Part shown: positions 49,322-61,918 of the stretch, in pieces
Numbering within the stretch: position 1 is the stretch's first letter
Layout of the letters: each line of letters opens with the position of its first letter
NCBI RefSeq assembly: GCF_045062605.1
Contig: NZ_JBJGDW010000013.1
Coordinates: forward strand, 13,757-77,756
Length of the DNA stretch: 64,000 bases
From: Deinococcus sp045062605
GTDB taxonomy: Bacteria > Deinococcota > Deinococci > Deinococcales > Deinococcaceae
Reading direction: 5' to 3'
Position numbers and translations under genes: made by a program
The notes under the pieces: generated by a model
What the model saw: the letters and a program-made list of their open reading frames with translations, nothing else
Databases searched by the model: none
Told to the model about the DNA's origin: nothing

Positions 49322-50401
49322 TCAACGCAGCGGCTGACCCCGCTCGTCCACTACCTGCACGCTCTGGTACTTGCCGTCCACCCGCACGATGGTCCACGGG
49401 CTGGTGATCGCCTGGGTGGTGATGGACCCAGGCTTCGGCGCACGCACCTGGGCCACCAGGGTGAGCGTGCCGCCCGACACGCTGGCCCCGGTGACGCTCA
49501 CGCCGTAGCCACCCGTGGTGCGCTGCCCCAGAAAAATCCCGACGATGGTGGCATTGCCGGGATCGGGGGCGGTGGGCGCTCCGGTCTGGCGCGAGTACGC
49601 CTGGGCATACAGGGCGGCAGCGTCCGCTGGCGTGGCGGCGACGGTCACGCCAGCTTCCGTGACGCCCGACTGGCTTCCGCTGGCAAGTTCCGTGAAATTC
49701 ACGCGCGCTCCTGTGGGCTGGGGGGTAGGCGAGGACGGCACAGGGTTCAGCACCCCGGCTGCGGGAATCTGAGCGGCGACAGTGGCGACATTCGGCAGCA
49801 CGTACAGCGCCGTTCGCAGATATTCGCCCGCTTTGGGTTCCACGTCCAGCGGAGTGTCGGCTGTGGGAACAGCAGCCAGCACGCCCACCGCCAGCGGTCC
49901 CTGACCCAGCAGCGCCTTGCTCAGGACTCCGGCTTCCTCAGCAGTCAGTTGCCCGGCACCCTGAAGGCCACTGACGGAGGAAGTCCCCACCGTTCCGCTC
50001 AGGCCGCCCAGCTTGCTCCAGGTCTGCCCGTCGGTGTAATACACGGCGCTGAGGCCGCCGGGGGTGACCACATCAAATGAACCGTTGGCGCGGCGGGTCA
50101 CGTTCAGGGGCGCGGTGATGCCAGACGTGGGCTGGCGGTAGGTGGCCTTGCCGTTCACACTTAGGGTGCCGGGAACGGCCACGGGGTCCTCCACCTGGGC
50201 GCGCAGTTCCACGGTCTGGCCGCCCAGTTTCAGGCTGCCTGCTGCGCCGCCCGTCAGCGAGCCGTACACCCACACGATGCGTTCCTGCGTGCCGCCGTAC
50301 AGCAGCGCCTCATGCACGCGCAGATTGCCGGGGCCAGTCATGGTGCAGGCACTGAACAGGCCCGCGCTCAGCAAGAGGACAGGAAACAGGGGTTTTTTCA
50401 T
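49322..50401 (-). CDS. Lipoprotein with C-terminal PrcB-like domain
   Basis: 359 residues. The lipoprotein signal peptide is FPVLLLSAGLFSACTM with Cys19. Residues about 20-225 are a beta-rich region with no recognised family. The C-terminus (about 235-355) reads VNFTELASGSQSGV, then IVGIFLGQRTTGGYGVSVTG and ITSPWTIVRVDGK. This is the pattern of PrcB, the accessory subunit of a spirochaete surface protease complex. TAAGCT lies six bases before the ATG. Confidence 0.75.
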   Translation of the reverse strand: MKKPLFPVLLLSAGLFSACTMTGPGNLRVHEALLYGGTQERIVWVYGSLTGGAAGSLKLGGQTVELRAQVEDPVAVPGTLSVNGKATYRQPTSGITAPLNVTRRANGSFDVVTPGGLSAVYYTDGQTWSKLGGLSGTVGTSSVSGLQGAGQLTAEEAGVLSKALLGQGPLAVGVLAAVPTADTPLDVEPKAGEYLRTALYVLPNVATVAAQIPAAGVLNPVPSSPTPQPTGARVNFTELASGSQSGVTEAGVTVAATPADAAALYAQAYSRQTGAPTAPDPGNATIVGIFLGQRTTGGYGVSVTGASVSGGTLTLVAQVRAPKPGSITTQAITSPWTIVRVDGKYQSVQVVDERGQPLR

Positions 50402-50407
50402 CCTTCC

Positions 50408-50413
50408 AGCTTA
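50408..50413 (-). promoter_or_regulatory. Leaderless -10 box of the PrcB-like gene
   Basis: TAAGCT on the minus strand, 6 bases before the ATG at 50401. Confidence 0.5.
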
Positions 50414-50539
50414 GGCAGCCGGGCTGATGGCCCCCTGAACGTGGTCTTGGGCAAACGCACATCTGGTCTGCTGGAAGCAGGAGGGAAGCAGGACACCGAG
50501 CTTTTCTGCTTTCATCCATCAATCATCAACTTTTGCCCA

Positions 50540-52267
<1,728 letters not shown>

Positions 52268-52274
52268 CCCCCGC

Positions 52275-52280
52275 AGTTTA
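52275..52280 (-). promoter_or_regulatory. Leaderless -10 box of recN
   Basis: TAAACT on the minus strand, 7 bases before the ATG at 52267. Confidence 0.6.
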
Positions 52281-52489
52281 GAGCCTCCTGCCCTCCGTGT
52301 TCCCGAGTGTGAGGTGGGGCATCATCAGCCTCCGCTCAAAATCGGCTGGATAAAGCTGTCGCCAGGGGTTTCCTCACCAAGCATGAATCTTCCGTTACAT
52401 TTCCCCCACGTTGCCTCTCATCCCGCGCGGCACAATGGCGGCATTGTCCGTACCCCCTCAAGGCGGCGGCGGACGCAAAGGAGTTCATC

Positions 52490-53905
52490 ATGTCCATGAA
52501 ACACGATTCCACCGGCGGCGTCAGCAAACGCAGCCTGCTGCTGCTGGGCGGGCTGGCCGCGCTGGCCCTGAATAAAGACATTCGCCGTTCCGTGGTGGGC
52601 GGCACCCGCCACGCCTGGAGCGACGCCCAGGACACGCTGGAAGACACCGTGAAGCCCGCGCTGGCCGACGCCGCCGCGCAGGCGCAGCACACCGCCCAGG
52701 CACTGTCCCATGAGGCGCAGAAGTCGGCCCAGCATCTGGCCCATGAAGCGGCCAAACGTGGGGCGGTGGCGCTGGACACCTGGAAGGAAGACGGCGCACC
52801 GCAAGCCCAGGCATGGCTGGAAACTGCCCGCGAGACGGCGGTGGGGCTGGCCGCCACGGTGCAGGACAAGGCGTCCGATCTGGCCGAGACGGCCCAAAAA
52901 CGCGGCGGTGAGCTGGCCGAAGTCGCGCAGCAACGGGGCAGCGAACTGGCAGAAACCGCCCAGAAGCGCGGCAGCCAACTGGCCGCCGTGGCCCAGGAAC
53001 GCGCCGCAGAGCTTTCGGCAGAGGCCCAGAAGCGGGCCGCAGAGGCGCAGAGGGAAGCGCAGAGGCGGGCGGCCAGCCTGGAAAAGGAAGCCCACAGGGT
53101 GGCCGATCAGCGCGGCCAGCAGGCACAGAAGGCACTGAAATCGGCACGCAAGAGCGCGGTCAGCACGCTGGACGACGTGCAGGACAGCGGCCTTGGCCTG
53201 CTGAGCAGTGTGCAGGACACGGGGGTGGGGCTGCTCGGTAACCTCCAGGGCTGGCTGGGCGACACCCTGAATGACACAGGCGACACGCTGGAAAACCGCC
53301 GCCGCACCGCCGAGAAGGCCGTGGGCCGCGCCCGCCGTCAGGCCGAAAAGGAACTGCGCGTGGGTAGGAAGAACTGGAATGCCGGGAAGCTGGAAAAGGC
53401 GGTAGAAAAAAAGATCGCGCCGCTGCAAAAGGAACTGGGCCAGGAACTCAAAACGCTGGAAAAGCAGGCAAAGCTGGCCCGCAAGAGCGACAGCAGTGGC
53501 GGCGGTGGCCTGGGTGTGGGCATCACGGTGCTGTTGCTGGTGGGCGGCGGCGCTATTGTGCTGGCCCGCGTGCCCGCCGCGCGCACAGCCATTCTGGACG
53601 CAGTGGAAGGGATCAGCCCCGAGGCGGCCCAGAGCCTGCACAAATTCAGCCGCAACGCCCGCAACCTGATCGGCTCGGCATGGCTGGAAAAGATCGAGGA
53701 AGCGGCGGTGACGCCTGCACCCGGCGCAGCGGCGTCCACCCAGGCGGGAACCGCAGGCGCGGCCTGGGGCGCGTCCACCGAACCCGGTTCGCCTGCCGCC
53801 GCCCGCACCCAGGCGGAAGAGCAATCTGGTAAGCCCGCAGCCACGGAAGCGTCCAGCAAGCCCGATTCCAAAACCGGGAAGGACGCCCAGCACAAAACCA
53901 ACTGA
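52490..53905 (+). CDS. LEA-like/apolipoprotein-like amphipathic helical protein
   Basis: 471 residues, very rich in Ala, Glu, Gln, Lys and Arg. Residues about 115-220 are tandem amphipathic 11-12-residue repeats (AETAQKRGGELAEVAQQRG type). These resemble group 3 LEA proteins (desiccation protection) and apolipoprotein helices. An N-terminal hydrophobic stretch (RSLLLLGGLAALAL) and a second one at about 340-360 (VGITVLLLVGGGAIVLA) suggest membrane anchoring. The tail is Pro/Ala/Ser-rich. AAGGAG six bases upstream fixes the ATG at 52490. The TGA stop is the edge of repeat copy 5. The function is inferred from composition only. Confidence 0.75.
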   Translation: MSMKHDSTGGVSKRSLLLLGGLAALALNKDIRRSVVGGTRHAWSDAQDTLEDTVKPALADAAAQAQHTAQALSHEAQKSAQHLAHEAAKRGAVALDTWKEDGAPQAQAWLETARETAVGLAATVQDKASDLAETAQKRGGELAEVAQQRGSELAETAQKRGSQLAAVAQERAAELSAEAQKRAAEAQREAQRRAASLEKEAHRVADQRGQQAQKALKSARKSAVSTLDDVQDSGLGLLSSVQDTGVGLLGNLQGWLGDTLNDTGDTLENRRRTAEKAVGRARRQAEKELRVGRKNWNAGKLEKAVEKKIAPLQKELGQELKTLEKQAKLARKSDSSGGGGLGVGITVLLLVGGGAIVLARVPAARTAILDAVEGISPEAAQSLHKFSRNARNLIGSAWLEKIEEAAVTPAPGAAASTQAGTAGAAWGASTEPGSPAAARTQAEEQSGKPAATEASSKPDSKTGKDAQHKTN

Positions 53906-54078
53906 TACGAACTCCGATTGAAAGGTGTCGGAAACACCTGAAAATCCGAGTGGGAGGAAGAGCGTCCTCATGGGCGTCTGCTCATGACGAGAGCGAGAAG
54001 GAGAAAAACAGGTGCTGGACGTGGGGTGGAGGGATCGGCGCTGTCCCGATTCCTGCACGAAACAAACGGAATCCGTAT
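53905..54078 (-). repeat. Structured MITE-like repeat, copy 5 (expanded)
   Basis: 174 bp, inverted relative to copy 1 and about 38 bp longer through an internal insert (about 53954-53991) with a duplicated CTCATG. Terminal stem AGGTGT/ACACCT. Its first base is the A of the TGA of the LEA-like gene. Confidence 0.88.
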
Positions 54079-54105
54079 GAGCTATAAGCTGTTCAGAACT
54101 TGGTA

Positions 54106-54145
54106 GGAGCGCGGCGGAGAACATCCCCCGCGCTCCCTCTTTTGT
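54106..54145 (+). terminator. Terminator downstream of the LEA-like gene and repeat
   Basis: GGAGCGCGG/CCGCGCTCC stem followed by CTCTTTTG. Between here and pckA (54146-54348) no gene is seen, only a leader region with an AAGGAG at 54334-54339. Confidence 0.7.
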
Positions 54146-54348
54146 CTACGGGTGACATTCATCAAGCTTAAGCGTCCGGTCCAGACAGACGCTGCGCCTT
54201 GTTGTTTCCTCCACCGTAACACCCAAAAGGTTGGGTTGGAACCGCTTTATAGGCCACAATCAAGGAGTTCGCCTTTACACCAATTCAGCCGTGCCCAGTG
54301 GTGCCAACCCAGTGCGCGGCCTCTTGTTCATCCAAGGAGCTGATTGCC

Positions 54349-55941
<1,593 letters not shown>

Positions 55942-55953
55942 AGACTCTCGGCA

Positions 55954-55995
55954 AAAGGAAGGCCCCCGCCATTCACGCGGGGGCTTTCCTTTTTG
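55954..55995. terminator. Bidirectional terminator between pckA and malG
   Basis: A 13-bp stem (GGAAGGCCCCCGC with GCGGGGGCTTTCC, one wobble) with A- and T-rich flanks (CAAAAG, TTTTT) on both sides. Confidence 0.88.
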
Positions 55996-56021
55996 AGTGG
56001 AAGAGGGGGCGAAAGCTTTCG

Positions 56022-57395
56022 CTACTCCTTGACCCCGCCCGAAACTGTGCCGCCCACGAAGTACCCCTGAAACCCGTAGAACAGCGCCACGATGGGCAAT
56101 GCGCCAAGTGTGGCGGCGGCGGCGAACACGCCCCATTTGGTGCTGAACTGGCCCTGCGTGAACGACAGCAGCATGATGCCCACCGTCCACTTCTCCACCC
56201 CGGTCAGCAGGATGTTTGCCAGGATGAACTCGGCGTAGGTGCCAATGAACTGGTTCAGGAAGATAAAGACCAGAATGCCGCCCGACAGCGGAATGACCAC
56301 CTTGATAAAGGTCTGCCAGCGCGTCGCGCCGTCCACCATCGCCGCTTCCTCCAACGATTCGGGCAGACTTTCCACATAACCCTTGAAAATCCAGGTGTTG
56401 AAGGCGATTGCGCCGCCGCTATAGGCCAGGATCAATCCGGTGAAGGTGTTGCTCAGGCCCAGCAGCACCATCAGGGTATAGACAGCCACGAGTGCGAGGA
56501 ACACCGGGAACATCTGAATAAAGATGAAAAACAGCAGCGTCTGGAAGCGGCCTGGAAAGCGCAGGCGGGCAATCGCATACCCCGCCGTGGTGGACAGGAG
56601 GATCGCCAGAATGCCCGTGATGCCCGACACCAGCAGCGTGTTGCGAACCGACAGCAAGAACTTACTCTCGTTGGTGCTGCCCCCAAACTGCGCAGGTCCC
56701 ATAAAGATCACCAGCACGGCCACCGCCACCATCAAGATTCGCAGGATCCAGGTGCGGGTCTGGTTCAGGCCCTCGCTCTCGCGGCCCATGCGCCCGATGA
56801 TCGCCATGATGCCCAGGGCAGTCAGCGCCGCGCCAGAAATCCCAGCCAGGGCCAGTTGCCAAAGCGGAATCGCCACGCCTTCAAACAGTTTCTGGAAGTT
56901 CTCGTAGCTCAGCACTTGCAGACTGGGCAGCAGGCCCGTCTTGTACAGGATATTAGGGTTACTGAAATCCGGGAAGGCAAACAGGCTGTTGCGTGGATCG
57001 AAGGCGGCGATCAGCACGTAAAACAGTGGGTAGATCGCCACCAGCACCACCAGCATCAAGAACAGGTGCGTGAGCTGCACGCCCAGCACGGCGCTGTAGG
57101 TGATCTTGCGCCCGGTGCGCGCCATGCCGATGCGCTGGCCCAGCAGACTGGTCAGGGCCAGCACGCCGCTGGCCGCCAGCAGGAACAGCAGGAAGCGCAC
57201 CCAGCCGCGCTCCACAAAGTAAATAGTGAAGCTCTTCTGGCGGCCCTCCATACTCTTGTTCAGGTAAAAAGCCAGCACGCCCACCGCCAGAACCAGCGCG
57301 GCCACCACCAACCACGGTAGCGCCTTTCTCAGCAGGCTGGGTTCGCGGTGAACGTAAACTTCGGGGGCGGCGTCCTGGGTGGGGATGGCGGTCAT
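56022..57395 (-). CDS. malG: Maltose/maltodextrin ABC transporter permease
   Basis: 457 residues, about 160 longer than enterobacterial MalG because of an N-terminal region with two extra helices (LPWLVVAALVLAVGVLAFYL, RFLLFLLAASGVLALTSLL). The EAA loop ESLEEAAMVDGATRWQTF (about 364) contacts the ATPase, and the C-terminal permease domain is intact. The ATG overlaps the malF stop (ATGA). No malK is adjacent, so an ATPase encoded elsewhere must serve this transporter. Confidence 0.92.
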   Translation of the reverse strand: MTAIPTQDAAPEVYVHREPSLLRKALPWLVVAALVLAVGVLAFYLNKSMEGRQKSFTIYFVERGWVRFLLFLLAASGVLALTSLLGQRIGMARTGRKITYSAVLGVQLTHLFLMLVVLVAIYPLFYVLIAAFDPRNSLFAFPDFSNPNILYKTGLLPSLQVLSYENFQKLFEGVAIPLWQLALAGISGAALTALGIMAIIGRMGRESEGLNQTRTWILRILMVAVAVLVIFMGPAQFGGSTNESKFLLSVRNTLLVSGITGILAILLSTTAGYAIARLRFPGRFQTLLFFIFIQMFPVFLALVAVYTLMVLLGLSNTFTGLILAYSGGAIAFNTWIFKGYVESLPESLEEAAMVDGATRWQTFIKVVIPLSGGILVFIFLNQFIGTYAEFILANILLTGVEKWTVGIMLLSFTQGQFSTKWGVFAAAATLGALPIVALFYGFQGYFVGGTVSGGVKE

Positions 57396-58804
57396 TTGCG
57401 GGCCTCCTCAAAGACGCCTGCGGCCTTGAAGTTCACCAGACTGATGGCCAGGGTGAGGAAGAAGATGATCAGCGCGATGGCGCTGGCCAGCGAATAGTTG
57501 GACTGGCCGCTGGAGGAAAAGGCCGTGTTGTACCCCCACGACAGCAGAATGTCGGTGCTGCGCGCGGTGGCCTCGCGGCCCTGCTGGTCCGGCCCGCCCT
57601 GCGTGAGCAGGTAGATGATGCCGAAATTGTTGAAATTAAAGGCGAAGCCCGAGAGCAAAATGGGCGTGAAGCTGTTTCTCAGCAGTGGCAGCGTGATGTT
57701 GGCGATCTGCTGCAGGCGGCTGGCCCCGTCGATGCTGGCGGCCTCGTACAGGTCCTCGTTGATGGTGCTGAGGGCGCTGATGGTGGCGGTCATCATGTAC
57801 GGGAAGCCCAGCCACAGGTTGACCACCAGCACACTGACCTTGGCCCACAGCGGATCGTTCAGCCACGGCACGGCGGCCAGCCCCAGCAGTCCCAGCCCCT
57901 TGTTCACGATCCCGAACTGCTGGTTCAGCAGCGCCACCCACATCTGCACGCTGATCACGGCGGGAATAGCCCACGGCAGGAACAGCAGCGTGCGGTAAAC
58001 ATTGCGGCCCTTGAGGTTCTTGTTGTACAGCAGGATGCCCAGCACCAGCCCGGCGATGGCGTTGATGGTCACGGTGGAAAACGCGAACACCACCGTCCAG
58101 ATAAAGACCGGGACCAGTGCGCGGCTGGCCTTGGCGAAGATCTCGCGGAAGTTGGCCAGCCCGATGTAGCTGATGGCGTTCAGGCGGGTGGCCCGCGCGA
58201 CCTCGATATCGCCAGTAAACGGCGCGGCCAGCGTCACTTTCAGGCCATCCACACTGGCAATCCTGGCCTTATACGGCACCGACGCCTGATCATCGAACAG
58301 CACCAGTGTCGCGCCAGTGCAGTTCGGCGTCTCGCAGCGCAGATATTGCTGCACGCTGTCGGACTGCGGCGTCTCACTCAGCGTGACCACCCGCTTATCC
58401 ACGCTAATGGTGGCGGTGGTCCGCAGCGCCGAGTCGGGGTTGCCGCTGTTGACCGCGTTGTAATTGGTGAAGGCGTAATTGACCGTCAGCACGATGGGCA
58501 GGATCGTGAAAGCCGCCAGAAACACCAGGGCCGGAAACAGGTAGTACCAGCTCACCATCCACGGAAACAACCGCAGCACTACCGGCAGCAGCAGCAGCAG
58601 CGCGGCCACCCCGTAGATCAGGATCATGTAGGGCGGCGCTTCGGGGTAAACGCGAGCGGTCAGGCCGCTCAGGAGCCAGCCGATCAGCACGGCCCCGCCC
58701 AGCATGACGGCCAGGATCAGGACGGCGATCAGCACGCCGCGCGTTCCTTCGGGGGGAACATTGGAGCGGGCACCAAAACGGGGGGGGTGTGGAATCGCGG
58801 TCAT
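57392..58804 (-). CDS. malF: Maltose/maltodextrin ABC transporter permease
   Basis: 470 residues with about 8 helices and a large periplasmic loop (about 110-225, with CETPNCTGATLVLFDDQAS), as in MalF. The EAA loop reads YEAASIDGASRLQQIANITL. It is followed by malG (overlap) and preceded by malE, from which it is separated by a strong hairpin. AAAGGAG lies 13 bases before the ATG. Confidence 0.92.
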   Translation of the reverse strand: MTAIPHPPRFGARSNVPPEGTRGVLIAVLILAVMLGGAVLIGWLLSGLTARVYPEAPPYMILIYGVAALLLLLPVVLRLFPWMVSWYYLFPALVFLAAFTILPIVLTVNYAFTNYNAVNSGNPDSALRTTATISVDKRVVTLSETPQSDSVQQYLRCETPNCTGATLVLFDDQASVPYKARIASVDGLKVTLAAPFTGDIEVARATRLNAISYIGLANFREIFAKASRALVPVFIWTVVFAFSTVTINAIAGLVLGILLYNKNLKGRNVYRTLLFLPWAIPAVISVQMWVALLNQQFGIVNKGLGLLGLAAVPWLNDPLWAKVSVLVVNLWLGFPYMMTATISALSTINEDLYEAASIDGASRLQQIANITLPLLRNSFTPILLSGFAFNFNNFGIIYLLTQGGPDQQGREATARSTDILLSWGYNTAFSSSGQSNYSLASAIALIIFFLTLAISLVNFKAAGVFEEARK

Positions 58805-58940
58805 GGGGATGCGCCGTCTCCTTTGAATGAGGCTTTTAACGTGTCAGGGGCAATCATAGGGCGATTTCGGACCGGAAAAGCCAGATGGTGATTAAACGAA
58901 CAAAGCGGCACAGTCGGCATGGTGAAGCAGGCGGCACGAC

Positions 58941-58973
58941 AAAAAAGCGGACGGGCCACTTTCACCCGTCCGC
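58941..58973 (-). terminator. Hairpin between malE and malF
   Basis: GCGGACGGG/CCCGTCCGC, a perfect 9-bp stem followed on the minus strand by TTTTTT. It acts as a terminator or attenuator that would leave more malE than malFG message. Confidence 0.85.
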
Positions 58974-59005
58974 CTCGACACTCAAAACCTCTTACTAAAA
59001 ACTGA

Positions 59006-60184
59006 TTACTTGATGTTGCCGCTGATTTCCTGCACGGCCTTATCCAGAATCTGACTATAGTCCGGATTGGGCTTCTGCACGCTCTGGGCAATGGCGGCGC
59101 TCCAAGGTGCCCACACTGCGCCCATCGCCGGGACGTTGGGCATGGGGGTGCCGGCGCTGATGGCCTTGCCAAAGCCCGTCACCACGGGGTCACTCTTGAG
59201 CTTGGTGCGCGCGCTCAGGCTGATCGGGATACGCCCGCCAGCCTTGTTAAAGGCGTATTGCGCGTCGCTGGAGCTGATCTGCTTGGCGAAGCCTGCAGCC
59301 GCCACCTTGTTCTTGCTGTAGGCGTTGATCATGGTACCCTGCACGCCCACAAAGGGGCTCCACTTGCCGCTGGCGCCGGGAGGCGTGGGGAAGGTGGTGA
59401 TGCCGTAGTCGATGCCCGCCTTCTTGATATCGCCCATGTCCCAGGGACCGGTCAGATACATCGCCAGGCGTCCGTCGGTGAACGCGCCCTTAGCCACGTC
59501 GCCGGACACACCTTCGGGGACCAGATTGTACTTGTAGCGCAGATCATTCAGGAAGCCGCTGGCCTTATCGGCCCCGGCATTCGACAGACCGATGTCCTTG
59601 GTGTTCAGCGTGCCAGCCGTGTTCTTAAACACGTAGCCGCCGTAGGCGCTGATCACGCCGTAGTTCTGGTAGGCGTTGGACAGGTCTGTCAGGAAGCCGA
59701 ACTTGCCGTTGCCAGTGTTGGCCTGCGCCACCTTCAGGAAGTCGGCCCAGTTGGTGGGCGCGTTCGGCACCAGTTTCTTGTTGTACACCAGCGCCACGGC
59801 CTCGGCGAACATGGGGATGGCGAACAGCTTGCCCTGGTAGGTCATGGCGTTCAGGCCGGTCTTGTCGAAATCGGTCTTGCTGGTCAGGTACTTGTCCATC
59901 GGCTCAATCACGCCCGCCGCCGCAAGCTGGCCCAGTCGGTCCTGCGGCAGGGTCACGATCACGTCGGGACCCTGGCCCTTGGGGGCACTCTGGATCAACT
60001 TGTCGGGAATCTGGTCAAAGGGCACACTAACGATGGTGGTCTTGTTGCCCTTCTTGTCAAAGGTGGCAGCCTGCTGCTTGAGCCAGTCGAGTTCCGCACC
60101 CCCGAAGTGGGTCCAGACGGTGATGTTGGCGGCGCTGGCTTGGCCCAGCAGGGCGAGGGACAGGATAGTCAGTGCTTTTTTCAT
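59006..60184 (-). CDS. malE: Maltose/maltodextrin-binding protein
   Basis: 392 residues with a signal peptide (MKKALTILSLALLGQASAAN). Mature start ITVWTHFGGAELDWLKQQAA, then LTGPWDMGDIKKAGIDYGIT and GVQGTMINAYSKN are typical of MalE-like solute-binding proteins. AAGGAG lies five bases before the ATG (strong site). It is first gene of malE-malF-malG and is expected to be carbohydrate-regulated, but no operator was identified in 60185-60513. Confidence 0.93.
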   Translation of the reverse strand: MKKALTILSLALLGQASAANITVWTHFGGAELDWLKQQAATFDKKGNKTTIVSVPFDQIPDKLIQSAPKGQGPDVIVTLPQDRLGQLAAAGVIEPMDKYLTSKTDFDKTGLNAMTYQGKLFAIPMFAEAVALVYNKKLVPNAPTNWADFLKVAQANTGNGKFGFLTDLSNAYQNYGVISAYGGYVFKNTAGTLNTKDIGLSNAGADKASGFLNDLRYKYNLVPEGVSGDVAKGAFTDGRLAMYLTGPWDMGDIKKAGIDYGITTFPTPPGASGKWSPFVGVQGTMINAYSKNKVAAAGFAKQISSSDAQYAFNKAGGRIPISLSARTKLKSDPVVTGFGKAISAGTPMPNVPAMGAVWAPWSAAIAQSVQKPNPDYSQILDKAVQEISGNIK

Positions 60185-60513
60185 ATGTTCTCCTTGAGCA
60201 TTGCGGCGTATGAACCGCTTCCAGCAATGGTGGGTTGTGGTGGAAGGCCAGTTTAAGCCCAGTTTCCTTCAAGCTCAACTCTCGCCGTTTTCTGACAGCA
60301 GAAAGACGCACTGCGGCGGCGCGGCGGTGGGTGGATGAACTAGACATGGGGTTGACCCGGCAAGCATGATACGCCTTTTGATGGCCCATCTGACAGGCAT
60401 CCATGCTCCAGAGTTCGTTCATCAGCACGTCAGTTGAGGATCACTTTACGCCGAGTTCAATTCTTCTGGCCCAGCCGCCTACCTACCGGTCAGTCGAGGT
60501 GTACACTCCAGGA
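60185..60513. other. Divergent intergenic region malE / MFS exporter
   Basis: 329 bp with no gene. It must hold the malE promoter and the MFS promoter (TACACT at 60502-60507). No repeat or convincing operator palindrome was found. Confidence 0.6.
60502..60507 (+). promoter_or_regulatory. Leaderless -10 box of the MFS gene
   Basis: TACACT, 6 bases before the ATG at 60514. Confidence 0.6.
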
Positions 60514-61785
60514 ATGAGCCAGCCCACCTCGCCCCCGCCCCCTGCCAGCGGCAAGCCTGCGGGCAGCACCAAGGTCATCCTCTTTTTTACCATTTTTATC
60601 GCCATGCTGGGCCTCAGCGTGCTGTTCCCGATTCTGGCCCCGCTGGGCCGCCAACTGGGCCTGAGCGAGACGCAGGTGGGCTGGTTTTCCACGGTCTACA
60701 GCCTGATGCAGTTCGTGTTCTCCCCCATCTGGGGATCGCGCAGCGAGCGGGTGGGCCGCAAACCAGTGCTGATCATGGGCCTGATCGGCTTCTCGCTCAG
60801 CTTCGGACTGTTCGGCTACTTCGCGCATCTGGGTTTGCAGGGTGCGCTGGCGGGCAGTGTGCTGTTTGGCCTGCTGCTGGCCTCGCGCGTGATCGGCGGC
60901 ATCCTGAGCAGCGCCACCCTGCCCACCGCGCAGGCGATGATGGCGGACCTGAGCAGTGAAAAAGACCGCGCCGCCAGCCTGGGCCTGATCGGCGCGGCCT
61001 TCGGGCTGGGCGTGGTCTTTGGCCCCGCGCTGGGCGGCCTGCTGAGTACCATCAGCCTGACCACGCCTATTTACTTTTCTGCCGCGCTGGGGCTGGTGAC
61101 CGCCGCCGTCGCCTATAAAGTGCTGCCCGAAACGCGCCGCGCCGACTCGGTGCCAATGGGCAAGGGGGACCGCCGCGCCCTGCTGACGCGCGGGGCCATC
61201 CCGCTGTTCCTGGCGATCAGTGCGCTGTCCACCCTGGCCAGCGTGGGCATGGAGCAGACCATCGGCTTTTACGTGGAAGACACCCTGAAACTGAGCAACG
61301 CGGAGACGGCCCGCACGGTAGGCGGCATGCTGGCGGTCTTCGGCATCGTGGCCGCACTGGTGCAGGGCGGCGCGATCCGCCCGCTGAGCAAGTACGTCCA
61401 GCCCACGGTGCTGATCTGGGTGGGGCTGGCCGTCATGGCGCTGGGCATGTTCCTGCTGCCGCAGATGCGGACCTACTGGCCGATCACCGCCGCCCTGGCC
61501 GTGATCGGTATCGGCAGCGCGATCCTGACTCCTACCCTGAGCGCAGCTCTGAGCCTGAGCGTTCCTGCCAACCAGCAGGGAGCAGTAGCGGGCCTGAACA
61601 GCAGCGCACTGGCGCTGGGCCGCATGACTGGACCCCTGATCGGCACGGGCCTGTACCAGACCGTCAGCCACGGCGCACCGTACCTGCTGAGCGGAACGGT
61701 GCTGTTGCTGGCGCTGGCGTGGATGCTGGCTGCGCGGCCCAAGGTGGTGATGAAGCCGGAGGGCGGGACGGTGGGAGGAGGATAG
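60514..61785 (+). CDS. MFS drug/metabolite exporter (TetA/multidrug type)
   Basis: 423 residues with 12 probable helices. After a Pro/Ser-rich N-terminus, helix 1 is LFFTIFIAMLGLSVLFPILA. The motif A loop GSRSERVGRKPVLIMGLIGF between helices 2 and 3 and a motif C-like GLIGAAFGLGVVFGPALGGL in helix 5 mark the drug-H+ antiporter (12-TM) group. The substrate is unknown. The start at 60514 is fixed by the leaderless -10 box. Confidence 0.92.
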   Translation: MSQPTSPPPPASGKPAGSTKVILFFTIFIAMLGLSVLFPILAPLGRQLGLSETQVGWFSTVYSLMQFVFSPIWGSRSERVGRKPVLIMGLIGFSLSFGLFGYFAHLGLQGALAGSVLFGLLLASRVIGGILSSATLPTAQAMMADLSSEKDRAASLGLIGAAFGLGVVFGPALGGLLSTISLTTPIYFSAALGLVTAAVAYKVLPETRRADSVPMGKGDRRALLTRGAIPLFLAISALSTLASVGMEQTIGFYVEDTLKLSNAETARTVGGMLAVFGIVAALVQGGAIRPLSKYVQPTVLIWVGLAVMALGMFLLPQMRTYWPITAALAVIGIGSAILTPTLSAALSLSVPANQQGAVAGLNSSALALGRMTGPLIGTGLYQTVSHGAPYLLSGTVLLLALAWMLAARPKVVMKPEGGTVGGG

Positions 61786-61906
61786 GAGGCGGGGAACCGA
61801 GGAACCGAGGGGAAGGCCAGATGAACGGTCTCCCCCTCCTACTTTTCCGTAAAGCCGCCTGCACGGCAACGGATGCTTCAGAACAGACGTCTCCCCCGCT
61901 GGCTGC

Positions 61907-61912
61907 TAGCCT
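61907..61912 (+). promoter_or_regulatory. Leaderless -10 box of the 36-residue membrane peptide
   Basis: TAGCCT, 6 bases before the ATG at 61919. Confidence 0.5.
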
Positions 61913-61918
61913 TGGTTC

